A stretch of 64,000 nucleotides of DNA from Dyadobacter sp. LHD-138 (GCF_030929615.1 NZ_JAVFVU010000020.1:123526-187525), one strand, 5' to 3'. Counted from the first letter of the stretch, positions 44,933 to 53,322 are shown. Made by a program: numbers and translations. Notes: generated from the sequence alone by a model not told the origin.

Positions 44933-46168
44933 TTAAATCCTTCTTTTCAATACCATAAAAACGTTGAGATGCTTTTTCTGGCGGAATATTTCAAGTAGGA
45001 TCGTCCGGTTGTCACGTGACTTGAAAATGTCGTCAACTTCTTCCAATGTCATCTGCGACACGGGTTTGAGGTTAATAGACAAAATTTCGTCGTCTTTCTG
45101 TAAACCGGCCAGATCGCCAGCCGACGACGGTTCGATCCGGTGAATGATAATGTGCTTAAAATCATCGCCTCCTGTAAAATATTCAATGCCGCTCATGTCA
45201 TGTTCGAAAGGTTCTCCAAATCGCTGTGAAGGTTTCAGATACATAACGCGGTCATGATAGTTGAAGGTGACGGTGAATCTTTTTAAAATTCCCAGGCCTA
45301 GATTCCCGTCCCTTTGGGTTAAAAACGTCTCCCTTTTAAAGGCGTTTATGGATGGAAAAGCAGTTATCACTTTTCTGAATTTATATTTTCCCAGTTCGAT
45401 TTTCTGAATGCGACTGATATAACCGCTGATTGGGCCGGTGAAACCCATGCCAAGGTTTGCCATGGTGAGTTTTGGGAAACTGTTATTATGGTCTTCATAA
45501 TTTTCTAGTGAAAGTGCATGACCGGCACCGATATCAACCACAACCTTGCTTTTTTTAAGGGTTCCATCGGGAAGGACCAGGTCTGTTTCCAGATAAGGTT
45601 TTTTGTTTTCAATTGTGATCGGTATTTTGTTGCCCCTACGGCGGGTTCTTAAGTCTTTGGGGCGCCACACATTAAGTACGTTGGTTGAAAAATTGATTTC
45701 AACCGCCAGATTATTGAAAAACTCATAACCCAGCAGGCCGTGAATGTGTATACCTGCATAATTGGACAGTCCAAAATGATCCTCTTTAAAAACCACCGCG
45801 CCAACGCCATTGCTTTCGATATCGGGTAATGTGACTTTCAGGGTTGAAACGACATAAGCTTCGAAGGATTCGCCTTCTCCGAGGCCAAAAAGCTGCACGG
45901 ATCGCTTGTGAGAAACATGGATGGAGTCAATAAGTTTAGGATCGGAAATAATCATCAGGCCGACGCCCGTGTCGAGTATGAAATTGAAGGGACCGTTTCC
46001 ATTGATCATTAACTCAACGACGATCATATTGCGGACCATCTTAAATGGAACGGTAACGCGCTTTTTGTAACTGGTCAATTCAAAACTCTGCGCCGTTGTT
46101 GTGAGCGGTAAGGCACATCGGGAAGCAAATATTAATACGATAAAAAACACAAAGTATTTAAAACGCAT
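44933..46168 (-). CDS. Retropepsin-like aspartyl protease with PDZ domain
   Basis: About 411 residues with a signal peptide (MRFKYFVFFIVLIFASRCAL). It contains two halves with aspartyl-protease-like motifs, FILDTGVGLMIIS and VVDIGAGHALSLE, and a C-terminal PDZ domain (GDDFKHIIIHRIEPSSAGDL; DDEILSINLKPVSQMTLEE). It is probably a periplasmic or surface-exposed protein. The DTG/DIG pair suggests a catalytic dimer-like site within one chain, but activity is not proven. The frame extends to TTG 46198; ATG 46168 gives the proper signal peptide. Confidence 0.85.
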   Translation of the reverse strand: MRFKYFVFFIVLIFASRCALPLTTTAQSFELTSYKKRVTVPFKMVRNMIVVELMINGNGPFNFILDTGVGLMIISDPKLIDSIHVSHKRSVQLFGLGEGESFEAYVVSTLKVTLPDIESNGVGAVVFKEDHFGLSNYAGIHIHGLLGYEFFNNLAVEINFSTNVLNVWRPKDLRTRRRGNKIPITIENKKPYLETDLVLPDGTLKKSKVVVDIGAGHALSLENYEDHNNSFPKLTMANLGMGFTGPISGYISRIQKIELGKYKFRKVITAFPSINAFKRETFLTQRDGNLGLGILKRFTVTFNYHDRVMYLKPSQRFGEPFEHDMSGIEYFTGGDDFKHIIIHRIEPSSAGDLAGLQKDDEILSINLKPVSQMTLEEVDDIFKSRDNRTILLEIFRQKKHLNVFMVLKRRI

Positions 46169-46441
46169 ATCAATTTTAAAGTAGCAAGCGGGCTTCAATT
46201 GTTACATTTTGAATACAGGACAGTTATTCCAAATTATGTCCGGACAAGGAATCAATACGCTAAAAAGAAGAAAGTGCGGATCAGAAAGACTTGCATGTGG
46301 TCAGGCAAAGTTTTCAATCCGCTACTAATATATAATTTTTGTTAGTTTTATCCCAATGAAGATTAAATGAATGCAATCGTGTTTTGTCTGCATAGGTATG
46401 AACAGGAGAAATTTAGGGCAGGGGAGTAGGTGGTTCGCTTG

Positions 46442-47557
46442 CTACACTTTAACAAAGATTTTGTTTTTGTACAGGAAGTAGAGGAATAGCCATACCAGTG
46501 CCAGGCCGCCCAGCGTATTAAATACTTCATGCCATTTTTCATCGAAATGCATGTAAAATCCCTGAAACAAGAGTTTTGATGAGGCATTAAAATCGATAAA
46601 ACGGACTGCGAGGTATATCACGAGCGAATTCATACCAATGACACGGAAGAAAAACGACCATTTGACAAAATGTTGCACATCAATGACCCAGTAAAAAACG
46701 GCAAGTAGCAAAAAAGACATACCGGACGTGACCAAAATAAATGAGCTCGACCATAGATGTTTGTTGATCGGGAAAACAAGATTCCATAATAAACCCAAAA
46801 AGACTCCGGATAAACCCAATATGAGGAGTCTTTTCATTTTACCGGATTCGGGAATACGTTTTAGTAAAATGTCGCCGGCAAGGGTCCCGAACAGGGTGAG
46901 ACAAAATGAGGGAAATTGTGTCAGTAGGCCTAATTCGTCGTATGTTTTTTGTTTAAGTCTGCCAGGCATGAAATTTCGGTCGAGCCAGCCGACGAGGTTT
47001 CCTTCGAATGAGAGGTCACCGGCTCCGAAACCGGGTACCGGGATCAGTATCAACGATAAATAATAGAGTACTAAAACGACAAGGGCCAGGTATAGCCGGT
47101 GCTGCCAGGAAAACCGCATGTAAAGCCAGGCAACAACAAAAGTAGCCAGACCAATTCTTCCCAGTACGCTTCCGTAACGGATATTGGCCGGGTCAAAAAT
47201 ATTGATCGGCGCATTTTTGTCCAGAATGCCTAAAAGTATCAAGATGATCATTCGCTTAAATACCTTCCTGAGTAGAACGGACTGCGGTATACCTTTGGAC
47301 AAACCTCCCGTTAGACTGAATGCCAACGACGTGCCGGCCAGAAACAGAAAAAGTGGAAAAATGAAGTCGTAAAAGGTGAAACCGTTCCACTCCGGATGTT
47401 CAAATTGTTGTGCAACAGCGTCAATGGCCGGGATATTGGTTTTGCCGTGCAGCAGATATACAAATGAGCCGCCGCCGGAAATCATCAGCATGTCGAAACC
47501 CCGCAGCGCATCAATAGAAGCCAGCCGTCCGGGCATGGATCCGGAATCTTTGTTCAT
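46442..47557 (-). CDS. NagX-type membrane protein (DUF5009 / acyltransferase-like)
   Basis: 371 residues with about ten membrane helices. The N-terminal RLASIDALRGFDMLMISGGG and the segment FTFYDFIFPLFLFLAGTSLA are the signature of the DUF5009/NagX family, related to heparan-alpha-glucosaminide N-acetyltransferase. It may transfer acetyl groups to sugars across the membrane. In Bacteroidota it usually lies near N-acetylglucosamine genes; none are visible here. Single minus-strand gene. Confidence 0.85.
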   Translation of the reverse strand: MNKDSGSMPGRLASIDALRGFDMLMISGGGSFVYLLHGKTNIPAIDAVAQQFEHPEWNGFTFYDFIFPLFLFLAGTSLAFSLTGGLSKGIPQSVLLRKVFKRMIILILLGILDKNAPINIFDPANIRYGSVLGRIGLATFVVAWLYMRFSWQHRLYLALVVLVLYYLSLILIPVPGFGAGDLSFEGNLVGWLDRNFMPGRLKQKTYDELGLLTQFPSFCLTLFGTLAGDILLKRIPESGKMKRLLILGLSGVFLGLLWNLVFPINKHLWSSSFILVTSGMSFLLLAVFYWVIDVQHFVKWSFFFRVIGMNSLVIYLAVRFIDFNASSKLLFQGFYMHFDEKWHEVFNTLGGLALVWLFLYFLYKNKIFVKV

Positions 47558-47947
47558 GGTCGTTAAGTGTATTGAATATTACTTAAAAGTAAAAGATAGT
47601 GCTGGCATACTTGCCTTGGTTCTGAACTGAGAAGACTTAGTTATTTATAGGTATGCGTTTACTGATATGAGTGCATTTTTTTTTGTAGCTTTTCTTTTAT
47701 CAAAACCCTGATTTGGGACGTGTTATACACGGAGATTGGTATGTTTATAAAAAGGATATTAAGTAATGGTTTTAGTTAGATATTGCTCAAAAAGTCCATA
47801 ACAGAAGATTTCTATCGCCGTTAGAAATTTTGCCGTAAAAAATGAAATGGGCTTATCGTAAAAAATGCCAGCTTGTCTGTGGAGACGATGGCTGAGATTT
47901 TACTTCTTTTATTTAACTTGCTTGTATCAACATTTAGTTTTAGTAAT
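47558..47947. other. Intergenic region upstream of the cupin gene
   Basis: About 390 AT-rich bases between divergent genes. TTTAACTTGC near 47918 may be the -7 region of the cupin gene. No other element is seen. Confidence 0.4.
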
Positions 47948-48292
47948 ATGCCTTTTGTAGATTTTAGTCAGGGTAATGTCGTTCAGATCTGGGATGGGAT
48001 TTACGGAACAATTTCGCATTCCGAAAATTCAACATTTTGCCATTTTACGATTGTAAGCGGTTCCGATTTGCCGGAGCACAGTCATGTGCATGAGCAGTGG
48101 TGCCATGTACTGGAAGGGGAACTTGAGTTTGTCATTGACGGAGAGAAAAAGTTGCTGACGGCAGGCATGGCGGCTTTTATTCCTTCAGGCGCGCCGCATT
48201 CGGCAAAGGCTTTTACGGAATGTAAGGTGATCGACTGTTTTACGCCGGTGCGGGAAGATTTTATTGCACTTGAAAAGAAACAAGCATTGTAG
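47948..48292 (+). CDS. Cupin-domain protein
   Basis: About 114 residues forming one small beta-barrel. The metal-binding motif 1 is LPEHSHVHEQWCHVLEGELE and motif 2 is PSGAPHSAKAF, so a metal site of His/Glu type is likely. The role, sugar- or signal-related, cannot be told. A longer frame back to TTG 47873 adds a hydrophobic stretch, but the ATG at 47948 fits the cupin fold better. Confidence 0.8.
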   Translation: MPFVDFSQGNVVQIWDGIYGTISHSENSTFCHFTIVSGSDLPEHSHVHEQWCHVLEGELEFVIDGEKKLLTAGMAAFIPSGAPHSAKAFTECKVIDCFTPVREDFIALEKKQAL

Positions 48293-48324
48293 TAACCTTG
48301 TTCGCGGTGAAACTGTGCAAGAAT

Positions 48325-48360
48325 AAAACTGTTTCCAGGTATTCTGGAGGCAGTTTTTAT
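48325..48360 (+). terminator. Terminator of the cupin gene
   Basis: AAAACTGTTTCCAG pairs with CTGGAGGCAGTTTT (14 bp with two G-U pairs), followed by TAT. Confidence 0.75.
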
Positions 48361-48497
48361 ATTAAAACCCCTGTTTCGAGGATAGCGAAAATTAAAATGT
48401 GATTTTTTTGAAAAAAAAGTTTCGACTGCAAGTTTCTATGTTAGAGAAACTTAGAGTCTGCTCGAAAAGTAACCTGAAAATTAGTTTGCCATATAAT

Positions 48498-48527
48498 TTG
48501 GAACGTAAATCTAATTTTATACTTTTG
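48498..48527 (+). promoter_or_regulatory. Promoter of the tRNA-Leu/tRNA-Lys operon
   Basis: TTG at 48498-48500, 19 bases, TACTTTTG at 48520-48527: a perfect Bacteroidota promoter about 155 bases upstream of tRNA-Leu. Confidence 0.75.
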
Positions 48528-48681
48528 CATCACAATTGAGGGACACGGTATCAAAGTGAAACGAAATTCAGGATTTTAAGCATATCAATTTTGATAAGAA
48601 TTAAGGTCTGACAAAAGGCAGAGCCAGAGTTGTTGTATGGAAAAATTAATGTCTTTTGAGAAACAAGAATATCCTCGTAAT

Positions 48682-48765
48682 GTCCAGGTGGTGGAATTGG
48701 TAGACACGCTACTTTGAGGGGGTAGTGCCCGTTTGGGTATGGGAGTTCGACTCTCCTCTTGGACA
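48682..48765 (+). tRNA. tRNA-Leu (GAG)
   Basis: 84 bases. Acceptor arm GTCCAGG with CTTGGAC, discriminator A, D arm around AATTGGTAGAC, anticodon loop TTGAGGG giving anticodon GAG, a long variable arm (TGCCCGTTTGGGTA) and T arm GGGAGTTCGACTCTCC. CCA is not encoded. Confidence 0.95.
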
Positions 48766-48784
48766 CAGAAGTTACCAAAAATAA

Positions 48785-48857
48785 GATTCCGTAGCTCAGC
48801 TGGTAGAGCAATACACTTTTAATGTATGGGTCCTGGGTTCGAATCCCAGCGGGATCA
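48785..48857 (+). tRNA. tRNA-Lys (TTT)
   Basis: 73 bases. Acceptor GATTCCG with CGGGATC (one G-U), D arm GCTCAGCTGGTAGAGC, anticodon loop CTTTTAA giving anticodon TTT, T arm CTGGGTTCGAATCCCAG. It is the last gene before the integrase and may be the target of the element (inference). Confidence 0.95.
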
Positions 48858-48858
48858 C

Positions 48859-48886
48859 AAAAGGCACACGAAAGTGTGCCTTTCTT
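48859..48886 (+). terminator. tRNA operon terminator
   Basis: AAAGGCACAC pairs with GTGTGCCTTT around GAAA, followed by CTTG. Confidence 0.85.
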
Positions 48887-48957
48887 GTTTAAAATGCATT
48901 GATTTTCAGCACAGTTAACAAAAAAGCAGGTTATTCTGAATCAAGATAAATCAAACC

Positions 48958-49010
48958 ATTCGGTCACCTATTCGGTCACCATTTGGATTTGGTAAATTAG
49001 GTGACCGAAT
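48958..49010. repeat. Two direct and one inverted copy of ATTCGGTCACC
   Basis: ATTCGGTCACC at 48958-48968 and 48970-48980, and its exact complement GGTGACCGAAT at 49000-49010. They lie between the tRNA terminator and the integrase start. The layout fits arm-type sites for the integrase/excisionase or operators of the integrase gene. Confidence 0.75.
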
Positions 49011-49083
49011 GAATGTTTGATTGAGGCGATTTGATTTAAGGTTCTCCCGGAACATTTATTTCTAACCTTAAAATGTGTTGAGA

Positions 49084-50376
49084 ATGAAATTCAAACAAAA
49101 CCTATCCCTGCTGCTGTGGCTTTACCGGGGAAAAGCATCCAAAGACGGCAAAGCGCCGATCTATTTGCGCATTACCATTGATGGTCTGGACACTGACATT
49201 TCGCTGGGTCAGAAAATCCACTCGGATTTCTGGGATGGAGAGGCCAAACAGGTCAGGAGTACCGGGTTGGAAGCAAAAATGATCAACCAAAAGATCATGC
49301 AGGCGCAGACAGACCTTCAAAGACACTTCATGATGCTGCAAGCCCAGTTTGACCGGGTTACACCAGCGATGCTAAAAAATGTTTACCTGGGCGTGCCTGC
49401 CATGCAAGAAAAGAGGACCTCGGGGCAAACCCCTCAACCGGGCAGCACACTGCTGAATGCTTTTGATGAGTTTATCGCCACCTTTGAGAAGAAGGCAGAG
49501 AAGGGGCTACGTTCCAGCGGGACGCTCAGGCACTGGCGCTCTACCCGAAAAAAAGTGGAGGCCTTCATCGCATACCGGTATCACCGGCGTGATCTGGAAT
49601 TTTCTGAGATTGATCACTTGTTTGCAGACGAATTCTATGATTATCTCACCTTGCACCAGGATCAGCCTCTTTCGGAAGTTACCGCCAAAAAACAGGTTAA
49701 ATGGACACGGCAGATTGTCAAAATTGGCGTGAAGAAAAAAGTGATTGCCAGCAACCCGTTAGAAGGTTTCATCTGTTCGGGTGGAAACAAGGAAGTGCAA
49801 CCCTTGGAGCTGCTGGAAGTAGAGGCGATTTATCAGAAAGAACTATCCATCGACCGCATTGCCGAAGTGCGGGATGCTTTTATTTTTCAATGTTTTACCG
49901 GTTTTGCTTATCAGGATATGTATAATCTGAGCCCGGAAAATGTTGTCCGGGTTGGTAGATCAGGTGAGAAGTGGCTGATCAAAGACCGGGGCAAAACGGA
50001 TGTGACTGAAATGGTACCGATCCTTCCGATCGTTCAGGAGTTAATTGACAAGTATAAAAACCACTCGTACTGTAAAATCAATAACCGGTTGATTCCGGTG
50101 AACAGCAATTACCGGTACAACGTGTATTTGAAGGAACTGGCAGTGATCTGTGGAATCCGAAGGGAGCTCAACACGCATTTGGCCCGTCACACGTTTGCAG
50201 ACATCATGCTGAACAGTGGTGTTCCTTTGGAAGACGTTGGCAAAATGCTGGGACACCGTAATATCCGGACAACACAGCGGTATGCGCGTGTCCGTAAAAA
50301 CCGGATTAGTGAAAATATGGCCAAGGTGAAAGGAAAACTGTTTACCAAATCAGGGAAGTTGAAAGCAGTTGCTTAA
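49084..50376 (+). CDS. Tyrosine recombinase / integrase of the Bacteroidetes mobile-element type
   Basis: About 430 residues. N-terminal arm-binding domain (LSLLLWLYRGKASKDGKAPI then YLRITIDG), a SAM-like core-binding domain (residues 110-210) and the catalytic domain. Catalytic residues seen are Lys near RGKTDVTEM, the H-x2-R of HLARHTFADIML, the His of LGHRNI, and the nucleophile Tyr in TTQRYARV. The first catalytic Arg, normally in a TGxR motif, is missing: the site reads FTGFAYQDMYNLS. IntDOT-like integrases of Bacteroidetes show the same substitution. It reads away from tRNA-Lys. The frame extends to GTG 49075; ATG 49084 is preferred. Confidence 0.92.
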   Translation: MKFKQNLSLLLWLYRGKASKDGKAPIYLRITIDGLDTDISLGQKIHSDFWDGEAKQVRSTGLEAKMINQKIMQAQTDLQRHFMMLQAQFDRVTPAMLKNVYLGVPAMQEKRTSGQTPQPGSTLLNAFDEFIATFEKKAEKGLRSSGTLRHWRSTRKKVEAFIAYRYHRRDLEFSEIDHLFADEFYDYLTLHQDQPLSEVTAKKQVKWTRQIVKIGVKKKVIASNPLEGFICSGGNKEVQPLELLEVEAIYQKELSIDRIAEVRDAFIFQCFTGFAYQDMYNLSPENVVRVGRSGEKWLIKDRGKTDVTEMVPILPIVQELIDKYKNHSYCKINNRLIPVNSNYRYNVYLKELAVICGIRRELNTHLARHTFADIMLNSGVPLEDVGKMLGHRNIRTTQRYARVRKNRISENMAKVKGKLFTKSGKLKAVA

Positions 50377-50381
50377 AAATA

Positions 50382-50414
50382 AGCCCACCGCTGCCAAACC
50401 GGCAGTGGTGGGTT
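50382..50414. terminator. Terminator behind the integrase gene
   Basis: CCCACCGCTGCC pairs with GGCAGTGGTGGG (one G-U) around AAACC. No long T-run, so of moderate strength. Confidence 0.6.
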
Positions 50415-50469
50415 ACAAACAATCTACACAGGTTAATTACAAGCAGCTAAATGAAAGGCGATAAATTTT

Positions 50470-50673
50470 TTACCTGTTCCAGATCCATTGCCAGGCGCAC
50501 CGTTTCCAGTCTGCGATCAAATTGCCTTCAGGATTAATCCAGCTTTTTTCTGCGTAGTGCTGATAAAATTCCCGAGCAGTCTTCTCACAGTGACCTTTTT
50601 GAATGAAATAGATTTCGACGTGTTTGCGACTGGGAGGCACCTGTGCTCCCGAACAACGAAGAGCAGATTTCAT
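50470..50673 (-). CDS. Small protein resembling a replication-protein C-terminus
   Basis: 67 residues. The pattern IYFIQKGHCEKTAREFYQHY, then W-x6-N-x3-DWKRCAWQWIW, is found at the C-terminal end of primase-like or RepO-like proteins and as short stand-alone proteins in Bacteroidetes elements. Its ATG overlaps the stop of the upstream HTH gene (ATGA), so the two are translationally coupled. The function is not known. Confidence 0.65.
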   Translation of the reverse strand: MKSALRCSGAQVPPSRKHVEIYFIQKGHCEKTAREFYQHYAEKSWINPEGNLIADWKRCAWQWIWNR

Positions 50674-51005
50674 CTGTTAGTTAGATTTTTAGCTACCGGT
50701 GTCTTGTTACTTTCAAACATCTTGATTATGTCTTCCCTGTCATAATAAATAATTCCGCCAAGCCGCATGAAGGCTAGCTTTCGACTTGCCCGCAGCATGT
50801 GCAGTTTACCTGGCGAGATATCCAGCATTTTTCTGACCTCACTGGATTTAAGCCATTTTTTAGCAGGAAGCCCCTGGTCAGTTTTAATCATCTTTCGAAT
50901 TGCGTCAAGCATGTCGACCTTGAAATTTTCAAGGTCGACTGTTGTAACAAGCTGGTTTGCGAACATGATATTTCTTTTTTCACTTTCCTTTCCCTTCGTC
51001 GTCAT
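50670..51005 (-). CDS. Helix-turn-helix (excisionase/MerR-like) protein
   Basis: About 111 residues. The C-terminal half has a HTH_17-type winged helix (KKWLKSSEVRKMLDISPGKL then HMLRASRKLAFMRLGGIIYY and DREDIIKMF), as in excisionases and element-encoded regulators. An N-terminal coiled helix may dimerise. It is the natural candidate for directing excision or regulating the integrase. The frame extends to TTG 51053; ATG 51005 follows a TAAGGAA stretch, and ATG 50966 is also possible. Confidence 0.75.
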   Translation of the reverse strand: MTTKGKESEKRNIMFANQLVTTVDLENFKVDMLDAIRKMIKTDQGLPAKKWLKSSEVRKMLDISPGKLHMLRASRKLAFMRLGGIIYYDREDIIKMFESNKTPVAKNLTNR

Positions 51006-51165
51006 TTCCTTACAGTTTAATGATAGAATAGAATTAGTTTTTCTTACAGGCAAGGCTGATTACAGCTCAGACTTTGCCGGAAAGCCTTTTAACCCGCTAA
51101 AAATAGAAAAGTGATTTTTGGGAAAGCTTCCTGTTGTTCCTTTGAGAATAAAAAGAATGAAAAAT

Positions 51166-51195
51166 GAAGAGCCGCTGGGTTTTCAGCGGCTCTTC
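51166..51195 (-). terminator. ardA terminator
   Basis: GAAGAGCCGCTG pairs exactly with CAGCGGCTCTTC. On the minus strand a T-rich tract follows, just behind ardA. Confidence 0.88.
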
Positions 51196-51201
51196 AAGCG
51201 T

Positions 51202-51756
51202 TTATTGATCTATAAAAACATATCCTTCATACGCTGAGTATCCTTCCAAAAACAGGTCTCTTCCATATGCCTCATAGTCGAAGTACCTTTCCAGAATGTC
51301 AGGAGCTCCTGCAAGAAGTCCGGTGTCTTCTACAAACTGATAAGCAAAGTCTTTTTTCGGATCATTCCCTTTTCCGAAATATCCCTGATAAGACTGCTCA
51401 AATCCTTCGAGTGTTTCATCCAAATCATTTCCGTTGGATGGCCAGTAGACAATTTGCGCGCAGTAAATCTCAAAAGCTTCTGTGGTATCATCATCCATAG
51501 CAGAAACTATCTCGAAGTATTTGAATGCATCTTCATGAAGATTTGATTCACTGATCAGAAAGTCCGGGATATTCTCCCAGTCCTGGAACATCAATTCGGG
51601 CAAAAATTCGTTTCTGTGGTACTCATAACAATCCTTAAAAAATTCTTCCGTGTCAGTGTAGTCTGAAAGATCAAACCATTTTCCGAAAAGCGAACCGGAA
51701 TTGTACATTCCATAAGTACCCACATAGATTTTTGGAGTGTTTTCTGAAATTTTCAT
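51202..51756 (-). CDS. ardA: ArdA-like antirestriction protein
   Basis: 184 residues, very acidic. ArdA proteins mimic B-form DNA and block type I restriction enzymes when an element enters a new host. Typical are the N-terminal PKIYVGTYGMYNSGSLFGKW, the middle acidic repeats (LDETLEGFEQSYQGYFGKGN) and the C-terminal DYEAYGRDLFLEGYSAYEGY. No signal peptide. It has its own terminator and an unusual structured leader about 70 bases upstream. It marks the region as mobile DNA. Confidence 0.9.
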   Translation of the reverse strand: MKISENTPKIYVGTYGMYNSGSLFGKWFDLSDYTDTEEFFKDCYEYHRNEFLPELMFQDWENIPDFLISESNLHEDAFKYFEIVSAMDDDTTEAFEIYCAQIVYWPSNGNDLDETLEGFEQSYQGYFGKGNDPKKDFAYQFVEDTGLLAGAPDILERYFDYEAYGRDLFLEGYSAYEGYVFIDQ

Positions 51757-51823
51757 GATTGAAAGGCTTTAAGTAAATAAGCCCGGCTTTGCGCTCAGGG
51801 CAATCGCTGCCTTCAACTCGAAG

Positions 51824-51929
51824 AAAAAATGACGGGGCTTTTGCCCCCTGGCTGCAAGTTCAGCCTGCGGTTTAAGGAGCGGTGACTACCGCGGTAAATA
51901 GAAGGATGGACTTGACGCCGTCATTTTTT
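51824..51929. ncRNA. Candidate structured RNA in the ardA leader
   Basis: A closing stem AAAAAATGACGG (51824-51835) pairs exactly with CCGTCATTTTTT (51918-51929). Inside lie three hairpins: GGGGC-TTTT-GCCCC (51834-51847), GGCTG-CAAGTT-CAGCC (51850-51865) and GCGGT-GACT-ACCGC (51879-51892). This is a multi-branched fold of ~106 bases. It is upstream of ardA, so on the minus strand it would be the ardA 5' leader, where GGGGC-AAAA-GCCCC then GTCATTTTTT also reads as a terminator. The strand that is the RNA is not settled. Confidence 0.55.
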
Positions 51930-52153
51930 ACTTTGTAAATTTCGTTTGCACTGACTGATAAATGTGCGGCTGGATTGTTTTACAACAGGCTAGATAGTTT
52001 TGTTAACATTTTATAGCCGTTAATTTTCAATTTGTACGTGGATATGCAAGTTTGAAAAATGTCAAATTCCTAACCGAGTCTAAGACTGAATTATTCTAAG
52101 GGGAAAAGCTTTCATGGCTTTAAAAGGTCTCTTTGTGAGAATTTTCAGGAAAA
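51930..52153. other. AT-rich intergenic region
   Basis: About 220 bases between the structured element and the decayed genes. Base composition becomes clearly AT-rich here and stays so to about 56.6 kb. No gene or repeat is recognised. Confidence 0.4.
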
Positions 52154-52558
52154 TTACAATTTTCTAGCAACTTCATCTAAAACAACGCTTGCACAAGTAT
52201 GAAGCTTTAAAACATATGGGTCAAATTCACTTTGCTTCAAATCTCTTTCCATTGTATGAGTTTTTGCAAAATGCCAAAATACTTCAAATTGATCCAACAT
52301 TTCCTTTTGTGCAGAATCTTTTTCAGATAGTAGTAGGATGAAATGCTTATTCGCTGAATAATTATTAATTCGTCTTTTGTAGTTTCATCACCAAGCGTTG
52401 TGAAATGTATCATTAAGTCCGAAAATTCTGTGTGAAACATATTCATCCAATTTGTTAAATTGATCTTTTGGATTTGTTCTTTTTCGCATTGTGTAAAACC
52501 CACCTAATACGGCAAGCATTGTAGCCACACCAGTAATTAAAGTTCCAATTGCCGTCAT
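52154..52558 (-). pseudogene. Small membrane-anchored protein gene broken by two in-frame TGA codons
   Basis: A single frame of 135 codons runs from ATG 52558 to TAA 52154-52156. It encodes an N-terminal membrane helix (IGTLITGVATMLAVLGGFYT), then FNKLDEYVSHRIFGLNDTFH and NAW, followed by TGA TGA (52385-52390). After the stops it continues in the same frame with protein-like sequence (NKHFILLLSEKDSAQKEMLD; FEVFWHFAKTHTMERDLKQS). Read as two genes the second part has no good start, so a gene interrupted by nonsense codons is most likely. The function is unknown. Confidence 0.6.
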
Positions 52559-52664
52559 TTTATTTGAGTCCTTATCGAAGAAATTTAGCGATGTTTAAGG
52601 TTGTAGGAAATGGTCTTTTGCGAGATCTATGATGGATAATTATCTTCTCGAATTATTACTGATC

Positions 52665-53185
52665 TTATAACCCATATGACCAGTTTAGATGCGAACAAAG
52701 ACCTTCAATTCCTGGAAAAATAGTATTATGGTTAATTCCAAATTTTGAAAGTGTTTGTAAAATTTTCAATCGTTCTTTTGCTGGAATTTGAATTACTGCA
52801 ATTTTTTGTTTTAACTTTTTATTTGTTTCTAAACTTACGAATGAATTGGTGGTAGGTGAATACTTATGGGCTGTAAACCAGCCAAATTGGGAAACAACTC
52901 TGTCATTATTCATTGAAGGTTGTAATATTTTTGTGTTCGATTTGGAAAAAGGGGATTGATCCTTGTTTAAATCGACAAGTAAGTCATTATCGGTGCTTAG
53001 TACATCGACAAATGAATCCGCATTATTCGAGGAAATATTATTACAAGCAAACCAAAGTGCGACCAAAGGTTTGCTTGTCCAATCGAGTAATCATGTTTTA
53101 AGTCCAAAAATTGGGAGGCCCTCAAGAGAAATGACGCTTCATCAGCCGCTGATGAGTCAAAAAGTAACAAAATTATTGACCTCGT
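52665..53185 (-). pseudogene. Decayed FRG-domain gene
   Basis: The C-terminal 130 codons are intact and match an FRG domain: the block LLDWTSKPLVALWFACN, then FGWFTAHKY, KIAVIQIPAKERLKILQTLS and INHNTIFPGIEGLCSHLNW. The codon before LLDWT, where Arg is expected (TRLLDWT), is TGA. Further upstream the frame shifts (FLLRASQ in another frame), and an RGQ triplet at 53176-53184 is flanked by stops. So the N-terminal half carries at least one nonsense codon and a frameshift. FRG proteins occur in phage-defence contexts; this copy is probably dead. Confidence 0.7.
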
Positions 53186-53322
53186 TAAACAAGCAAAGGC
53201 TAAGGGGAATTAAAACAATTTCAGTTTATTAGCCAGTAAAATGCATATTAAACTTGCTAAAAGATACGGCAGGAAAATTAGTGAGAATAAATAGAACTCG
53301 CTATGTAATTCCGAATAAACTT

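Noticed and set aside
46363..46587. Short minus-strand frame at the end of the NagX-type gene
   Set aside because: Overlaps the end of a well-supported membrane protein gene in another frame.
48551..48811. Minus-strand frame over the tRNA genes
   Set aside because: Overlaps both tRNAs; clearly chance.
48820..48857. tRNA-Lys 3' end as attachment core with a second copy in the window
   Set aside because: I looked for a second GGTTCGAATCCC stretch to the right and found none, so the far end of the element, if any, lies outside or uses another core.
48958..49010. Short repeats as a CRISPR array
   Set aside because: Only three 11-base copies, one inverted, with spacers of 1 and 19 bases, and no cas gene. 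A protein-binding array fits better.
52963..53232. Plus-strand frame of 89 codons
   Set aside because: Antisense to the decayed FRG gene, whose conserved core is on the minus strand.
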